This document shows positions 1 through 11,165 of a stretch of 64,000 nucleotides of DNA, in pieces. Where the stretch lies: positions 434,001-498,000 of the forward strand of contig NZ_FRCX01000002.1 in assembly GCF_900143065.1 (NCBI RefSeq). The letters run 5' to 3'. The first letter of the stretch is position 1. Every line of letters begins with the position of its first letter. This DNA comes from Duganella sacchari. Its GTDB lineage: Bacteria > Pseudomonadota > Gammaproteobacteria > Burkholderiales > Burkholderiaceae_D. Both the position numbers and the translations under genes were made by a program. The notes below the pieces were generated by a model. It was not told the DNA's origin. It did not search any database and worked only from the letters and a program-made list of their open reading frames with translations.

Positions 1-758
<758 letters not shown>

Positions 759-760
759 TC

Positions 761-3700
761 ATGCGCGCGTTGATGCTGCTTACAATGAGCTACGCCGTTA
801 TCGCCCACGCCAGCCTGATGCTGGCGTTTGCGCATACGAATGTGACGCCGGTCTGGCCGCCGTCCGGCATTGCCTTTGCTGCGATGCTGCTGATCGGCTA
901 CCGCGCCTGGCCTGGCGTGTTTGCCGGTGCACTCATCGCCAACCTGGCCACCTTCTACACCAATGGCGTCGCGTTTAACGGCGCCACTGCGGTCGCCTCG
1001 CTGCTGATCGCCAGCGGCAATACGCTGGAAGCCCTGTCTGGCGTATGGCTGGTGAAGCGCTTCTTCGATATCAAGGCCCCCATGGGCCAGCAACAGAATG
1101 TCTACAAATTCGCAGTCGTCGCCATGGCCATGTGCGCGGTCGCCGCCGGCATCGGCAGCACCACGCTGGTACTCAGCGGCCTGGCGCCAATGGCGGCCTA
1201 CGGCACCATCGCGCTCACGTGGTGGGTTGGCGATACCGCCGGCGTGCTGCTGGTGGGACCCGCGATTGTGGTCTGGTGCATACGGCGCCTGCCGCGCTGG
1301 AGCTGGCGCGGCGCCATCGAGATCGGCTTTTCTGGACTGATATTACTGCTGCTGGCTGCCGGCGTGTTCGGCCGGCGCTACTCGTATGACGATGGCCTGG
1401 GCTGGATGCCGTATTTGTTCGTGCTGGCGATTGCCTGGTCCTCACACCGGCATGGCTTGCGTGGCGCCAGTGTGGTGTGCATGGTGGCGGCTGGCAGCGC
1501 GGTCATGGGCACCATCCATGGCCGCGGCCCGTTTGCGGTCGGCACGCTGAATGACGCGCTGATCGCACTGGCGACTTTCATCATGCTGTGCAGCCTGATC
1601 GCCATGGTGCTGTCGGCCGACGCCAGCGAGCGCCAACGCATCGGCAATGACACAGCCAGCTACAGCATCGCGCAATGGGCCACGCTGCTGGTCGGCGTCG
1701 GCCTGACGGTCGCGGTATGGCACTTGCTGGCCGCCAGCACGGAGCGCCGTGCGCAGGAACAGTTCGACGCCGAATGCGCCGACATCGCCAAGCGCATCAG
1801 CCGCCGCGTGACGCTCTACGAATCCGGACTGCGCGGCGCGCAGGCGCTGTTCAAGGCCCAGCAGGAACCGACGCGCGACCAGTGGCGCGACTTCGTCTCC
1901 GGCATGGACCTGCACGATAACTTCCCTGGCGTGATGGGTCTGGGTTACGGACTGTATCTGCGTGCCGACCAGCGTGCCGCAACCGTCAGGGATATGCGTC
2001 AGCAGGGCTATGAGGACTTCCGCATCTGGACCAATGGCCAGGACGAAGACCCCGGCGCCTCCGTGGTCGTGATGTACCTGGAGCCATTCGCAGGCCGCAA
2101 CCTGCGCGCCTTCGGCTACGACATGATGTCCGAGCCGGCGCGCCGCGCTGCGCTGCTGCAAGCTGCGCGCAGCGGCACGCCGGCGCTGACGGCCAAGGTG
2201 GCCCTGGTGCAGAACGGCCAGCAAGCCAGCCTGCCCGGCTTCCTCATGTACTTTCCCATCTACCGCAAGAACACCCTGCTGTCCGATGACGCGAGCGCAG
2301 AACAACGGATGGCGGCACTCCAGGGATTCGCCTACAGCCCGATCCGCGCCGACGAATTGATGCATGACCTGCTTGGCCCCGCGGACCGCACCGTCAGGCT
2401 GGAGATTTTTGACGGCGCACGGACCACGCCAGCGGCGCTGCTGTTTGCCAGCGAACCGGAATCCGCCGATCCGCAGCAGTATCCCAACCCCTACCTGCGC
2501 ACCGCGCCGCTGGAGCTGCTCCACCACCAGTGGACGCTGCGCTTTGCATCGCAACCCGCGTTTGAGGATTCGATCGACCGGCAGAAGTCCCATATCGTCC
2601 TGCTGGCCGGCGTGATTATCAGCCTGCTGTTCTTTGGCGTGGTGCGCGCGCTGACGGCGCGGCAGGCCTACGCCACAGCATTGGCGCAGCAGATGACGGG
2701 AGCGTTACGCCAATCGGAAAGCTCGCTGATCGCCGCGCGCGATCAGGCGGAAGCGGCCAGCCGCGCGAAGAGCGAATTTGTCGCCAACATGAGCCACGAA
2801 ATCCGCACGCCGCTGAATGCGGTGCTGGGCATGACGCATTTGTTGAGCAACACCGCGCTGCAACCGGAGCAGCTTAAATACGTCGAGATGATACGGTCTT
2901 CCGGCAATTCGCTGCTCAGCATCCTCAACGACGTGCTGGACTTCTCCAAGATCGAAGCGGGACGCATGGAACTGGCGCCAGCGCCGTTCCAGCTGTCGGC
3001 CATGCTGGAAGCCATTGCCACCATCATGACGGTCAACGCCGGCGAAAAGGATCTGGAGCTGGCCATCGGCGTCGAACCGGGCGTGCCGCAAGCCTTGATC
3101 GGCGACGGCCACCGCTTGCAGCAGGTGCTGATTAACCTGGTGGGCAACGCCATCAAGTTCACTGAAAAGGGTGCGGTAGCAGTACTGGTTGAACTGGCCG
3201 AAGCGCCGTCCACGCTGCGTTTCACCGTGCGCGATAGCGGCATCGGCATTCCGGCCGATCGCCTGGCGCAGCTGTTCGCGCCCTTCTCCCAGGCCGATGC
3301 CTCGATGACGCGGCGCTTCGGCGGCACTGGCCTGGGGCTGGCCATCTCGCGCCGTATCGCGGCGCTGATGGGGGGCGCCATCGACGTGCGCAGCACCTGC
3401 GGCGCAGGCAGCGAATTCAGGCTGGTCGTGCCCTTGCAGCTCGGCGCGGAAGCGCCGCATGAACGGATTGGAACCGTCCAGCACCTGCTGGTGGTGGATG
3501 ATGACAGCATCAGCGCCGACTACCTGTGCCGCACCATCCACGCGCGTGGCTGGACCTGCGACAGCGCCGGCACGGGCGAACAGGCGCTGGCCATGCTGCA
3601 CAGCTCCCAGGTTCGCTACGACGCGGTGCTGGTCGACTGGAACATGCCCGGCATGAACGGCCTGGCGACCATGCAAGCCATCCGGGCCGACAGCGCCATC

Positions 3701-4303
3701 GCCAAGCTGCCGGTGATTTTAATGATCAGCGCTTTCGGCCAGGGTAAGCTACTGCACACCGACGGCGCGCAGGCAGCCGATGCAGTGCTGCTCAAACCTG
3801 TCACGGCCGGACGGCTGGCGGAAACGCTGCAACAGGCGCAGGCCAGCGCGCGCGATCCCGCCGGCGCCGCGCCCGTTGCCGAGACCGAAATCAGTGGCCA
3901 GCGTCTGGATGGGGTGCGTATCCTGCTGGTGGAAGATAATCCGGTCAACCAGCTGGTCGCCACCAGCATGCTGGCGCATGCCGGCGCGGTGATCGAGGCG
4001 GTGGACAATGGCCGCGACGCTGTCGAACGCCTGCGCACTGACGCACACCGCTATGACCTGGTGCTGATGGACGTACAAATGCCGGAGATGGATGGCTTCG
4101 AGGCCACCACCCGGATACGCCAGGACCTGGGCCTGCATCTCCCGGTGCTGGCCATGACCGCCGGCGTCATGGCGTCGGAGCGCGAGCACTGCATCAGCTG
4201 CGGCATGAACGACTTCATCGCCAAGCCGATCGATGTCGAGGAAATGCTGCGCGTCATCGCACGCAATCTCCCAGCCGCCCAACGCGCTGCCTCGGGACGC
4301 TAA
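761..4303 (+). CDS. MASE1-CHASE hybrid histidine kinase with two receiver domains
   Basis: A 1180-residue membrane kinase. Order: MASE1 multi-helix sensor (about residues 1-285, with the typical [13 protein letters not shown] motif), a further membrane helix, a periplasmic CHASE domain (about 320-600), a helix near 617-637, then HisKA with H-box [15 protein letters not shown] (His about 679). HATPase_c follows with N-box NLVGNAIKF and the G1/G2 motifs DSGIGIP and FGGTGLGLA. Two receivers come last, with phospho-acceptor Asp about 959 ([10 protein letters not shown]) and 1104 ([10 protein letters not shown]). There is no Hpt or DNA-binding output, so the signal must pass to another protein. 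CHASE domains usually sense small extracellular molecules; which one is unknown. An upstream TTG at 740 could also start the frame; ATG 761 was preferred. No clear ribosome site precedes either. Confidence 0.9.
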   Translation: MRALMLLTMSYAVIAHASLMLAFAHTNVTPVWPPSGIAFAAMLLIGYRAWPGVFAGALIANLATFYTNGVAFNGATAVASLLIASGNTLEALSGVWLVKRFFDIKAPMGQQQNVYKFAVVAMAMCAVAAGIGSTTLVLSGLAPMAAYGTIALTWWVGDTAGVLLVGPAIVVWCIRRLPRWSWRGAIEIGFSGLILLLLAAGVFGRRYSYDDGLGWMPYLFVLAIAWSSHRHGLRGASVVCMVAAGSAVMGTIHGRGPFAVGTLNDALIALATFIMLCSLIAMVLSADASERQRIGNDTASYSIAQWATLLVGVGLTVAVWHLLAASTERRAQEQFDAECADIAKRISRRVTLYESGLRGAQALFKAQQEPTRDQWRDFVSGMDLHDNFPGVMGLGYGLYLRADQRAATVRDMRQQGYEDFRIWTNGQDEDPGASVVVMYLEPFAGRNLRAFGYDMMSEPARRAALLQAARSGTPALTAKVALVQNGQQASLPGFLMYFPIYRKNTLLSDDASAEQRMAALQGFAYSPIRADELMHDLLGPADRTVRLEIFDGARTTPAALLFASEPESADPQQYPNPYLRTAPLELLHHQWTLRFASQPAFEDSIDRQKSHIVLLAGVIISLLFFGVVRALTARQAYATALAQQMTGALRQSESSLIAARDQAEAASRAKSEFVANMSHEIRTPLNAVLGMTHLLSNTALQPEQLKYVEMIRSSGNSLLSILNDVLDFSKIEAGRMELAPAPFQLSAMLEAIATIMTVNAGEKDLELAIGVEPGVPQALIGDGHRLQQVLINLVGNAIKFTEKGAVAVLVELAEAPSTLRFTVRDSGIGIPADRLAQLFAPFSQADASMTRRFGGTGLGLAISRRIAALMGGAIDVRSTCGAGSEFRLVVPLQLGAEAPHERIGTVQHLLVVDDDSISADYLCRTIHARGWTCDSAGTGEQALAMLHSSQVRYDAVLVDWNMPGMNGLATMQAIRADSAIAKLPVILMISAFGQGKLLHTDGAQAADAVLLKPVTAGRLAETLQQAQASARDPAGAAPVAETEISGQRLDGVRILLVEDNPVNQLVATSMLAHAGAVIEAVDNGRDAVERLRTDAHRYDLVLMDVQMPEMDGFEATTRIRQDLGLHLPVLAMTAGVMASEREHCISCGMNDFIAKPIDVEEMLRVIARNLPAAQRAASGR

Positions 4304-4539
4304 AAATACCAGCCGGTCGGCCCTGGAAGCCAGCGGCAACAACGCGCTGGCCAGCATGAGTGCAAGCTATCGCACCGAAATGGACGGCATCGCCGGCAGC
4401 TACCTCCGCTTTGCCGCCAAAGCGATTTGACAGCGGCGTTTGCAGCTAAACCACAACCGCAAAAATATGTATTGACGTTTGCTGGCGGCGCGCTGATATT
4501 CAACCCAGCGCATAATTGTCACCAAATGTCTCTACATCG

Positions 4540-7500
4540 ATGCGACTGAAGCCATATTCACTATGCTGTATTTTGCTGGCTTCCCTGCTCGCGCCATGCG
4601 GCGCAGCCGAACCGGCCAGACTGCCGCTGACCTTTGAAGCGATCGAGTCGCTGGGGTCGGACAGCCAGTCCATTATCTCGCTGCTTCAGGACCGCCAGGG
4701 CTATATCTGGATTGGCACCATAGAAGGCGGCTTGTTCCGCTACGACGGGCGGCGCGCCACGCGCTACACCAACGACCCGGCCAACCCTGCCAGCTTGCCG
4801 GGCGGCCGTGTCAGCGCACTGCACAGCGATAGCCAGGGCCGCATCTGGGTCGGCACCGACGAAGGCCTGGCGCGCTTCGACCCGGAGGCCAACAGCTTCA
4901 CGCGTTTTCATCCCGATTCGAAGCAGCGCAACACGCGCATCATCCGCCGCATCATCGGCGACGGCGCCAAAGGCCTGTGGGTCGCCACCTGGGGCGGGCT
5001 GCAGCACTTTGATATCGCCACCGGCAGCTTCAAGCTCTATCAGGCCGACCCGGCACAGAAAGACGCCCTGGCTTACAACGACGTCAACGCCATTGCCCTG
5101 GACCCGGCCGGCGGTTTATGGGCCGCCACCTGGCCGGGCGGCTTGAGCTACCTGGCGCCCGGTGCAAAAGGATTCGCACACCTGCGGCTGGACAGCGAAC
5201 AAAATCCCGATCCCAAGTTGAACGATGTCCGCGCCATGCGCTTCGATCAGGATGGCCGGCTGTGGATGGGCACGGACTTGGGCCTCGTGCTGTGGCAGCA
5301 TGGCGCGCCATGGAGCGACCGCCGGCAGCTCACAGGTCCCCATGGGCGCATCAACAACATCAATATCGACAGCCATGGCAACGTGTGGGTCAGCACCCGC
5401 ACTGAAGGCCTGATACGCTGGACCCGCGATCTGCAGCAAACCCAGACCTACAACCATCACGCCGAAGACAACCGCAGCCTGCCCAGCAACGCGGTCAACA
5501 CCGTGATGGAAGACCGTCACGGCACGCTCTGGGTAGGCAGCTTCACCGACGGTGTCTCGCGTGCCAATCTCGGTAACTACGGGCTGGAGCGCATCATCCC
5601 GCGCGACGTGGCGCCGGATAGCTTCCCGTCCAGTAATTTCGTGCGCAGCCTGGCGGCGGGCCGGGATGGCCAGATCTGGCTCGGTGTCGATGATGGCCTG
5701 GTGCTGTTCGATCCGGCGCAAAAGCGCATCGTACGGCGCTACACAGCGAACCCCGGCCAAGCGGGTTCGCTCAACCACAATTCGGTCTACAGCCTTTACC
5801 ACCAGCCCGACGGCCCGCTGTGGGTCGGCACCTCCAAAGGCCTGAACCGGCTCGCTCCGGGCAGCGAACGGTTTACTTCAATCCGCTTCGAAACGCCGGC
5901 CGACAACTTCGTCAACACCATGGCGCCCGGCCGCGGCAAGGTGCTCTGGCTGGGTACCGGGGCCAGCCTGATACGCTACGAAACGGACACTGGCGGCATG
6001 CGCCGCTACGTCCATGACGACAACGATCCCCACAGCCGCAGTGTCAGCGAGGCCAGTGCCGTGCTGGAGGACTCGCAGGGCCGCGTCTGGGTGGGCGATT
6101 TCTTCCGCGGCACCGGGCTCGATATGATGAACGGCAGCGACGGCCGCTTCCGGCACTTCCGCCACGACCCAGGCCAACCGCGCAGTATCAGCAGCGACAA
6201 GATCACCTGCCTGTACGAAGACATGTACGGCACCATCTGGATCGGCACCACGCACGGATTGAACCGCATGGTGCCCGGCAGCGACGGTGTACCGGAGTTC
6301 CGCCAGTACACCGGACCAGGCGATCCCGGCCCCATCCTGATCGAATCGATAGAAAGCGATACCGCCGGAATCTTATGGGTCAGCACCGTACGCGGACTCT
6401 CGCGGCTGGCCCCCAGCACCGGCCACTTCACCCATTACTCCGCCGACGACGGTCTGACCGATGGCTTGTACCAGGGCTCGTCGGCGCGGGCCAGCGACGG
6501 CAAGCTGTATTTCGGCGGCACCACCGGCATTACCGCCGTCTATCCCGAACTGCCCCTACGCACACCGACCGTACCGCAAGCCGCCATCAGCGATATCCGC
6601 ATATACGACAAATCGCTGAGCAACGGCATGCGCCCCAAGGACGTGATACTGGAAGGCGCGGTAATGGCGCCGCGCGCGCTGACCATTCCGTGGAGCGCCG
6701 CCGTGCTGACGCTGGAATTCGCCAACCTGCATTACGCGGCGCCCAAGCGCAACACCTATGCCTACTGGATGGAAGGTTTTGATGGCCAATGGATGCGCGC
6801 AGACGCCACCCAGCCCGTGGCCACCTATACCAACCTCGATCCCGGCAGCTACCGCTTCCACCTGCGCGCCTACACCAACAAAGGCATGCAGAGCGAAGAG
6901 CTGGTCCTGCCCATCACTGTGACGCCGCCGTTCTGGAGCACATGGTGGTTCCGTACCGGTACAGTTTTGCTACTGTCGGCGAGCGTGGTGATGCTGTACC
7001 GCTTACGTGTGCAGGCACTGACACGGCGCGCCAGGCGGCTGGAAGCGCTGGTGGCCAAACGGACGCAGGAACTGCAGGAATCCAACCGCAAGCTGACCGC
7101 CCTGTCCGCCACGGATGGCCTTACCGGCCTGGCGAACCGCCGCAGCTTTGACGAGGCGCTGGCACGCGAATGGCGGCGCGCCCAGCGTGCCGGCGAACCG
7201 CTTGCGCTGGCCATGATTGACGTCGATTGCTTCAAGCTCTACAACGACAACTATGGCCACCAGGCTGGCGATACCTGCCTGCGCCAAGTGGCGCGCGTGC
7301 TCGATGAAGGCGTACACCGCGCCACCGACCTCGCGGCCCGCTACGGCGGCGAGGAATTCGCCTTCATCGCACCGCTGAACAGCGCCAGCCAGGCAGCGGA
7401 CATGGCGGAGAAAATCCGCGCCGCGCTACAGGCGCTCAAGCTGCCGCACGCCCATGCGCCGGCCGGCTGCGTCACGGTCAGCATCGGTGTCGCCTCCGTT

Positions 7501-7647
7501 ATTCCCTCGGAAGACCAGACGCCGGCGCTGCTGCTGGAAGCGGCGGACCAGGCCCTGTACAGGGCCAAGCATGCGGGACGAAATTGTGTCATGCAAGCTC
7601 AGGCTGGATCTTCGCATTCCACAGTGAATATCGCGGATGCCCTTTAG
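4540..7647 (+). CDS. Two-component-type beta-propeller sensor with GGDEF diguanylate cyclase
   Basis: A 1035-residue protein. A signal peptide (MRLKPYSLCCILLASLLAPCGAAEP) is followed by about a dozen Reg_prop propeller repeats with the recurring pattern G-x-I/L-W-I/V-G-T. A Y_Y_Y immunoglobulin-like domain (about 690-790), one transmembrane helix (about 805-825) and a coiled coil come next. The C-terminal GGDEF domain has DGLTGLANRR and active-site GGEEF at about 936-940. The inhibitory I-site RxxD (R-A-T-D, five residues before GGEEF) is present, so product feedback is expected. The likely role is conversion of a periplasmic, probably polymer-related, cue into cyclic-di-GMP. A TTG at 4516 is in frame, but ATG 4540 gives a proper signal peptide. 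The upstream 236 bp (4304-4539) holds no convincing gene. The outer-membrane protein gene follows after 141 bp. Confidence 0.9.
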   Translation: MRLKPYSLCCILLASLLAPCGAAEPARLPLTFEAIESLGSDSQSIISLLQDRQGYIWIGTIEGGLFRYDGRRATRYTNDPANPASLPGGRVSALHSDSQGRIWVGTDEGLARFDPEANSFTRFHPDSKQRNTRIIRRIIGDGAKGLWVATWGGLQHFDIATGSFKLYQADPAQKDALAYNDVNAIALDPAGGLWAATWPGGLSYLAPGAKGFAHLRLDSEQNPDPKLNDVRAMRFDQDGRLWMGTDLGLVLWQHGAPWSDRRQLTGPHGRINNINIDSHGNVWVSTRTEGLIRWTRDLQQTQTYNHHAEDNRSLPSNAVNTVMEDRHGTLWVGSFTDGVSRANLGNYGLERIIPRDVAPDSFPSSNFVRSLAAGRDGQIWLGVDDGLVLFDPAQKRIVRRYTANPGQAGSLNHNSVYSLYHQPDGPLWVGTSKGLNRLAPGSERFTSIRFETPADNFVNTMAPGRGKVLWLGTGASLIRYETDTGGMRRYVHDDNDPHSRSVSEASAVLEDSQGRVWVGDFFRGTGLDMMNGSDGRFRHFRHDPGQPRSISSDKITCLYEDMYGTIWIGTTHGLNRMVPGSDGVPEFRQYTGPGDPGPILIESIESDTAGILWVSTVRGLSRLAPSTGHFTHYSADDGLTDGLYQGSSARASDGKLYFGGTTGITAVYPELPLRTPTVPQAAISDIRIYDKSLSNGMRPKDVILEGAVMAPRALTIPWSAAVLTLEFANLHYAAPKRNTYAYWMEGFDGQWMRADATQPVATYTNLDPGSYRFHLRAYTNKGMQSEELVLPITVTPPFWSTWWFRTGTVLLLSASVVMLYRLRVQALTRRARRLEALVAKRTQELQESNRKLTALSATDGLTGLANRRSFDEALAREWRRAQRAGEPLALAMIDVDCFKLYNDNYGHQAGDTCLRQVARVLDEGVHRATDLAARYGGEEFAFIAPLNSASQAADMAEKIRAALQALKLPHAHAPAGCVTVSIGVASVIPSEDQTPALLLEAADQALYRAKHAGRNCVMQAQAGSSHSTVNIADAL

Positions 7648-7788
7648 GTAAGCTTGCCGTTTGCATCACATGGTAGCGTTCACATCGCGGATTCCGTTGC
7701 CACTACACAACGCATTTGTGACATTTCCCGTGAAAACACCCATACTGAAAAAGCAGTACCACAACGACAAATCAGGAGGGTAGACACG

Positions 7789-8991
7789 ATGAAGCAACCC
7801 GCGCTCGCCATCACCACCTTAGCCGTTCTCGGCACATTGGCCTTCAACAGCCATGCCCAGGAAGGCATTCCCATCACCGTCAGCGGCTTCGGCACCGGCG
7901 CGCTGACCATGACCAACAGCGACCAGGCCGAATTCAATCGCGTCAACCAGACCTCCGGTGCCGGCAAAGACGCCCGCGCTGGCGTCGATTCCAACCTCGG
8001 CATCCAGGCCACCGCCAAGTTGAGCGATACCATCTCCTTCACTGCGCAGGGCCTGGTACGCAAGAACGGCAACAACGACCAGTTCGGCGCCGAGCTGGCC
8101 TGGGCCTTCGCCAAGTTCAAGCTGAACGACGAATTCTCCATCCGCGTGGGCCGTATTGGTCTGCCGGTGTACATGATTTCCGACGTACGCAACGTCGGCT
8201 ACGCCAACACCATGCTGCGCCCGCCCAACGAGGTGTACCGCCAGGTCACGGCTGACAATGCGGACGGCGGCGACATCATCTACCAGCACAGTTTTGGCGA
8301 CAGCACGCTGACTGCGCAGGCCGCGATTGGCCGCACCAAGGTGCGCTCGCCAGGCAACTACTACGTCGAATTCAAACCGGTGATCTCGACCCAGGTATCG
8401 CTGGAGAACGGTCCTTTCACCTATCGCCTCGGCCATTCGCGCGCCACCTTCGGCATCTATGACAACGCCAGCCTGACCACGCTGGTCAACACGGCCAAAA
8501 GCCTGGGGCTGAACAATGTGGTGGCTGAACTGCCGCTGACCGACATCAAGGGCACGTTCAATTCGGCCGGCATCAGCATGGACTACAACAACATCATCGG
8601 CCAGGCCGAATACGCCAAGCGCAAGACCGATACGCGCCTGGTGCAGGACACCAGTTCGTGGTACATCATGCTGGGCTACCGCTACGGCAAGTTCGTGCCC
8701 TACTACATGCACGGCGACGTCAAGCAGGACAGCCGCCGCAGCTTCGAGACGCTGCCGACCACCGGCCCGCTGGCGCCGCTGAGTGCCGCCGTCAATGGCG
8801 CCATCAAGTCAGGCCTGCAATCGACCAACGCCATCGGTCTGCGCTGGGACTTCTACAAATCGGCCGCCTTCAAGATACAGATGGACCGTATCAAGACGCG
8901 CGATGGCAGCGGCTACTTCGTCAACGCCAAACCTGGCTTTGCCGGTAGCACCGTCAACGTTTATGCCGCAGGCATCGATTTTGTCTTCTAA
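7789..8991 (+). CDS. Outer-membrane beta-barrel (porin-like) protein
   Basis: A 400-residue protein with a signal peptide (MKQPALAITTLAVLGTLAFNSHAQ). Alternating polar/aromatic strands run throughout and it ends in the aromatic C-terminus IDFVF, as expected for BAM-inserted barrels. The start is set by a strong AGGAGGG at 7774-7780, eight bases before ATG 7789; an open frame extends upstream from 7654 but has no such site. It resembles uncharacterised Oxalobacteraceae porin-like proteins and has no recognisable substrate motif. The next gene, ten bases downstream, encodes a PstS-like periplasmic protein, so the pair could form a small uptake or sensing unit for an anion such as phosphate; that link is inference from adjacency only. 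Confidence 0.75.
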   Translation: MKQPALAITTLAVLGTLAFNSHAQEGIPITVSGFGTGALTMTNSDQAEFNRVNQTSGAGKDARAGVDSNLGIQATAKLSDTISFTAQGLVRKNGNNDQFGAELAWAFAKFKLNDEFSIRVGRIGLPVYMISDVRNVGYANTMLRPPNEVYRQVTADNADGGDIIYQHSFGDSTLTAQAAIGRTKVRSPGNYYVEFKPVISTQVSLENGPFTYRLGHSRATFGIYDNASLTTLVNTAKSLGLNNVVAELPLTDIKGTFNSAGISMDYNNIIGQAEYAKRKTDTRLVQDTSSWYIMLGYRYGKFVPYYMHGDVKQDSRRSFETLPTTGPLAPLSAAVNGAIKSGLQSTNAIGLRWDFYKSAAFKIQMDRIKTRDGSGYFVNAKPGFAGSTVNVYAAGIDFVF

Positions 8992-9001
8992 GGAGAATGC
9001 C

Positions 9002-9412
9002 ATGCACAAGACTATCGGCAAGCTGCTGCTGGCGGCTGGCGTATGGCTGGCTGCCGCCCCTGTGTTCGCAGCTGAAATTGTGGTGATCGTGAATCCCAAG
9101 AATCCTGCCACGCGCATGTTCAGCGAACAGGCGGCGCAGTTCTTCCTTGGTAAATCCACGCTGTTTACACCGGTCGAACACAGCGACGGCCCGCTGCGCA
9201 ACGAGTTTTACAAGAAGGTGCTGGACAAGGACACCACCCAGGTCAAGGCCATCTGGTCCAAGCTGGTGTTCACCGGTAAAGCCACGGCGCCCAAGGAGTA
9301 TGGCTCCAGCGCCGAGGTGAAAAAAGCCGTGGCGGCGGACCCCAGCGCCATCGGCTATATCGAGAAGTCCGCGGTGGATGACTCGGTCAAAGTCATCCTC
9401 ACCGTGCAGTAA
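9002..9412 (+). CDS. Small phosphate ABC transporter substrate-binding-like protein
   Basis: A 136-residue secreted protein with signal peptide ending PVFAAE. The mature part (EIVVIVNPKNPATRMFSEQAAQFFLGKS) matches the short PBP-like/PstS-related family, far shorter than a full PstS (about 320 residues). AAGGAGAATGCC precedes ATG 9002. It sits ten bases after the barrel protein and is likely co-transcribed with it. No permease or ATPase gene is nearby, so direct transport by an ABC complex is not supported; it may present ligand to the barrel or to a sensor. It ends three bases before the convergent SDR stop, with no terminator between. Confidence 0.75.
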   Translation: MHKTIGKLLLAAGVWLAAAPVFAAEIVVIVNPKNPATRMFSEQAAQFFLGKSTLFTPVEHSDGPLRNEFYKKVLDKDTTQVKAIWSKLVFTGKATAPKEYGSSAEVKKAVAADPSAIGYIEKSAVDDSVKVILTVQ

Positions 9413-9415
9413 GCG

Positions 9416-10159
9416 TCAGATCTGCGCCGCGCCGCCGTCGACAAACAGCTCAATGCCGTTCACGAAGCTGCTGTCGTCGGTGGCGAGGAACAAGACGCTT
9501 TTCGCGATTTCCGCCGGTTCGCCCAGGCGCCCCATCGGCACCAGGCTCGCCAGATGGCCATACAGGCCGTCTTTCTGCTCCACCGGCACCAGCCCTGCCA
9601 GGCCTGGCGTGGCAATCGGTCCGGGACTCACCACGTTGACACGGATGCGGCGTGCTTTCAGATCCAGCAGCCATGAGCGCGCAAAGTTACGCACCGCTGC
9701 CTTGCTGGCGCTGTAGACACTGAAATTCTCCGTGCCCTGGATCGACACCGTCGAACCGGTCAGGATAATGGACGCGCCGTCTTTCAGCAGCGGCAAAGCC
9801 TTCTGCACCGTGAACACCACGCCACGCACATTGGTGCCGAAGATGCGGTCAAAATGCTCTTCCGTGATCGCGCCCAGCGGCAGCATATCGCCGCCGCCCG
9901 CATTGGCGAACAGCACATCGAGCTGGCCGGAGCGCTGGGCAATTTCCGCATATACGCGATCCAGGTCAGCCAGGTCGGCACTGTCGGCACGCATGCCGAC
10001 CACGCCGTGGCCAATTGCCTCGACTGCCGCATCCAGCTCGGCCTGACGACGGCCAGTGATAAACACCTTGGCGCCCTGGCGCGCAAACTCCTGTGCGGTC
10101 GCCAGACCAATGCCGGAGGTGCCACCGGTAACCAACGCTGTTTTGCCTGCTAATTTCAT
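9416..10159 (-). CDS. SDR family NAD(P)-dependent oxidoreductase
   Basis: A classical short-chain dehydrogenase of 247 residues. The Rossmann glycine motif TGGTSGIG lies near residues 11-18, the NAG motif is in LFANAGG, and the catalytic Ser plus YxxxK appear as [12 protein letters not shown]. The family catalyses NAD(P)H-dependent oxidation or reduction of hydroxyl/carbonyl groups; the substrate cannot be told from sequence. ATG 10159 is preceded by AAGGAGCAG on the coding strand; an in-frame extension to 10192 lacks a site. The gene is divergent from a LysR regulator across 103 bp, the usual arrangement for LysR control of its neighbour. Confidence 0.9.
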   Translation of the reverse strand: MKLAGKTALVTGGTSGIGLATAQEFARQGAKVFITGRRQAELDAAVEAIGHGVVGMRADSADLADLDRVYAEIAQRSGQLDVLFANAGGGDMLPLGAITEEHFDRIFGTNVRGVVFTVQKALPLLKDGASIILTGSTVSIQGTENFSVYSASKAAVRNFARSWLLDLKARRIRVNVVSPGPIATPGLAGLVPVEQKDGLYGHLASLVPMGRLGEPAEIAKSVLFLATDDSSFVNGIELFVDGGAAQI

Positions 10160-10228
10160 GATCTGCTCCTTAAAAGTGAGTTGAGTGAACACACTTTAAG
10201 GCGTAACGATTAATTGATAAATATGGCT

Positions 10229-10244
10229 ATAATGAATTCATTAT
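10229..10244. promoter_or_regulatory. 16-bp perfect palindrome in the SDR-LysR divergent promoter region
   Basis: ATAATGAATTCATTAT reads the same on both strands and lies 19 bp before the LysR start codon. A TATAAT at 10228-10233 overlaps its left half and could be the -10 box of the LysR gene, so a protein bound here would block it. This fits autoregulation by the LysR protein, but no binding data exist and LysR sites more often have the T-N11-A form. Confidence 0.4.
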
Positions 10245-10262
10245 TCCCATACATGCACAATA

Positions 10263-11165
10263 ATGGATCAATTACTGGCAATGCGAACCTTCGCCCGCGT
10301 GGTGGAAGCCGGCACCTTCACCAAGGCTGCGGATTCGCTGCAAATGCCGAAGGCCACCGTGACCAAGCTGGTGCAGTCACTCGAGACGCATCTGGGCGTC
10401 AAGCTGCTGCAACGCACGACACGCCGCGTCACCGTCACGCCCGACGGCGCCGCCTACTACGACAAGGCGACGCGCTTCATCAAGGACCTGCGTGATATCG
10501 ATGCCAGCTTTGGCGCGGCCCACGGCACGCCGCGCGGCCATCTGCGGGTGGACACCGGCTCCTCGGTCGCCACCCGCATCATCGTGCCGGCGCTGCCCGA
10601 GTTCATGGCGAAGTATCCGGGCATACAGCTGGACCTGGGCGTCAGCGACCGCCCGGTGGATCTCATCAGCGATAATGTCGACTGCGTGATACGCGGCGGC
10701 GCGATCACCGACCAGTCAATGGTCGCGCGGCAGATCGGCAAGGCGGCGTTTGTGACATGCGCCTCGCCCGACTACCTCAAGCGGCACGGCGTGCCCAAAC
10801 ATCCGCATGATCTGGAAAGCGGCCACCTGGTGGTCAGCTATCTGTCCGCCCGCACGGGGCGGGCCTTGCCGGTACACTTCACGAAAAACGGCGAACGGCT
10901 GGAGATACGCGCGCGCCATGCGGTCGGCATCAACGAGAGCAACGCCCACTTCGAAGCGGCGCTGGCGGGACTTGGCATCATCCAGACCTTTGATTACCTG
11001 GCCGATCCTTATATCGCCAGCGGAGCGCTGGTGCCGGTACTCAAAAACTGGCAGTCGCCGCCCTACCCGTTCTATGTGGTCTATCCGCCCAACCGCCACA
11101 TGAGCAACCGGCTGCGCGTGTTCATCGACTGGATCGCAGAGCGCTTCAGCCTTCCACCACAATAG
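10263..11165 (+). CDS. LysR family transcriptional regulator
   Basis: A 300-residue LTTR. The N-terminal winged helix (about residues 1-60) reads MDQLLAMRTFARVVEAGTFT, then AADSLQMPKATVTKLVQSLE. This is the variant common in proteobacterial regulators of neighbouring SDR or transporter genes. A LysR_substrate effector domain (about 90-295) follows. ATG 10263 is the first in frame. Its 3' end overlaps the convergent MATE gene by 20 bp (11146-11165). The likely target is the divergent SDR and its own promoter, through the 10160-10262 interval. The effector is unknown. Confidence 0.9.
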   Translation: MDQLLAMRTFARVVEAGTFTKAADSLQMPKATVTKLVQSLETHLGVKLLQRTTRRVTVTPDGAAYYDKATRFIKDLRDIDASFGAAHGTPRGHLRVDTGSSVATRIIVPALPEFMAKYPGIQLDLGVSDRPVDLISDNVDCVIRGGAITDQSMVARQIGKAAFVTCASPDYLKRHGVPKHPHDLESGHLVVSYLSARTGRALPVHFTKNGERLEIRARHAVGINESNAHFEAALAGLGIIQTFDYLADPYIASGALVPVLKNWQSPPYPFYVVYPPNRHMSNRLRVFIDWIAERFSLPPQ

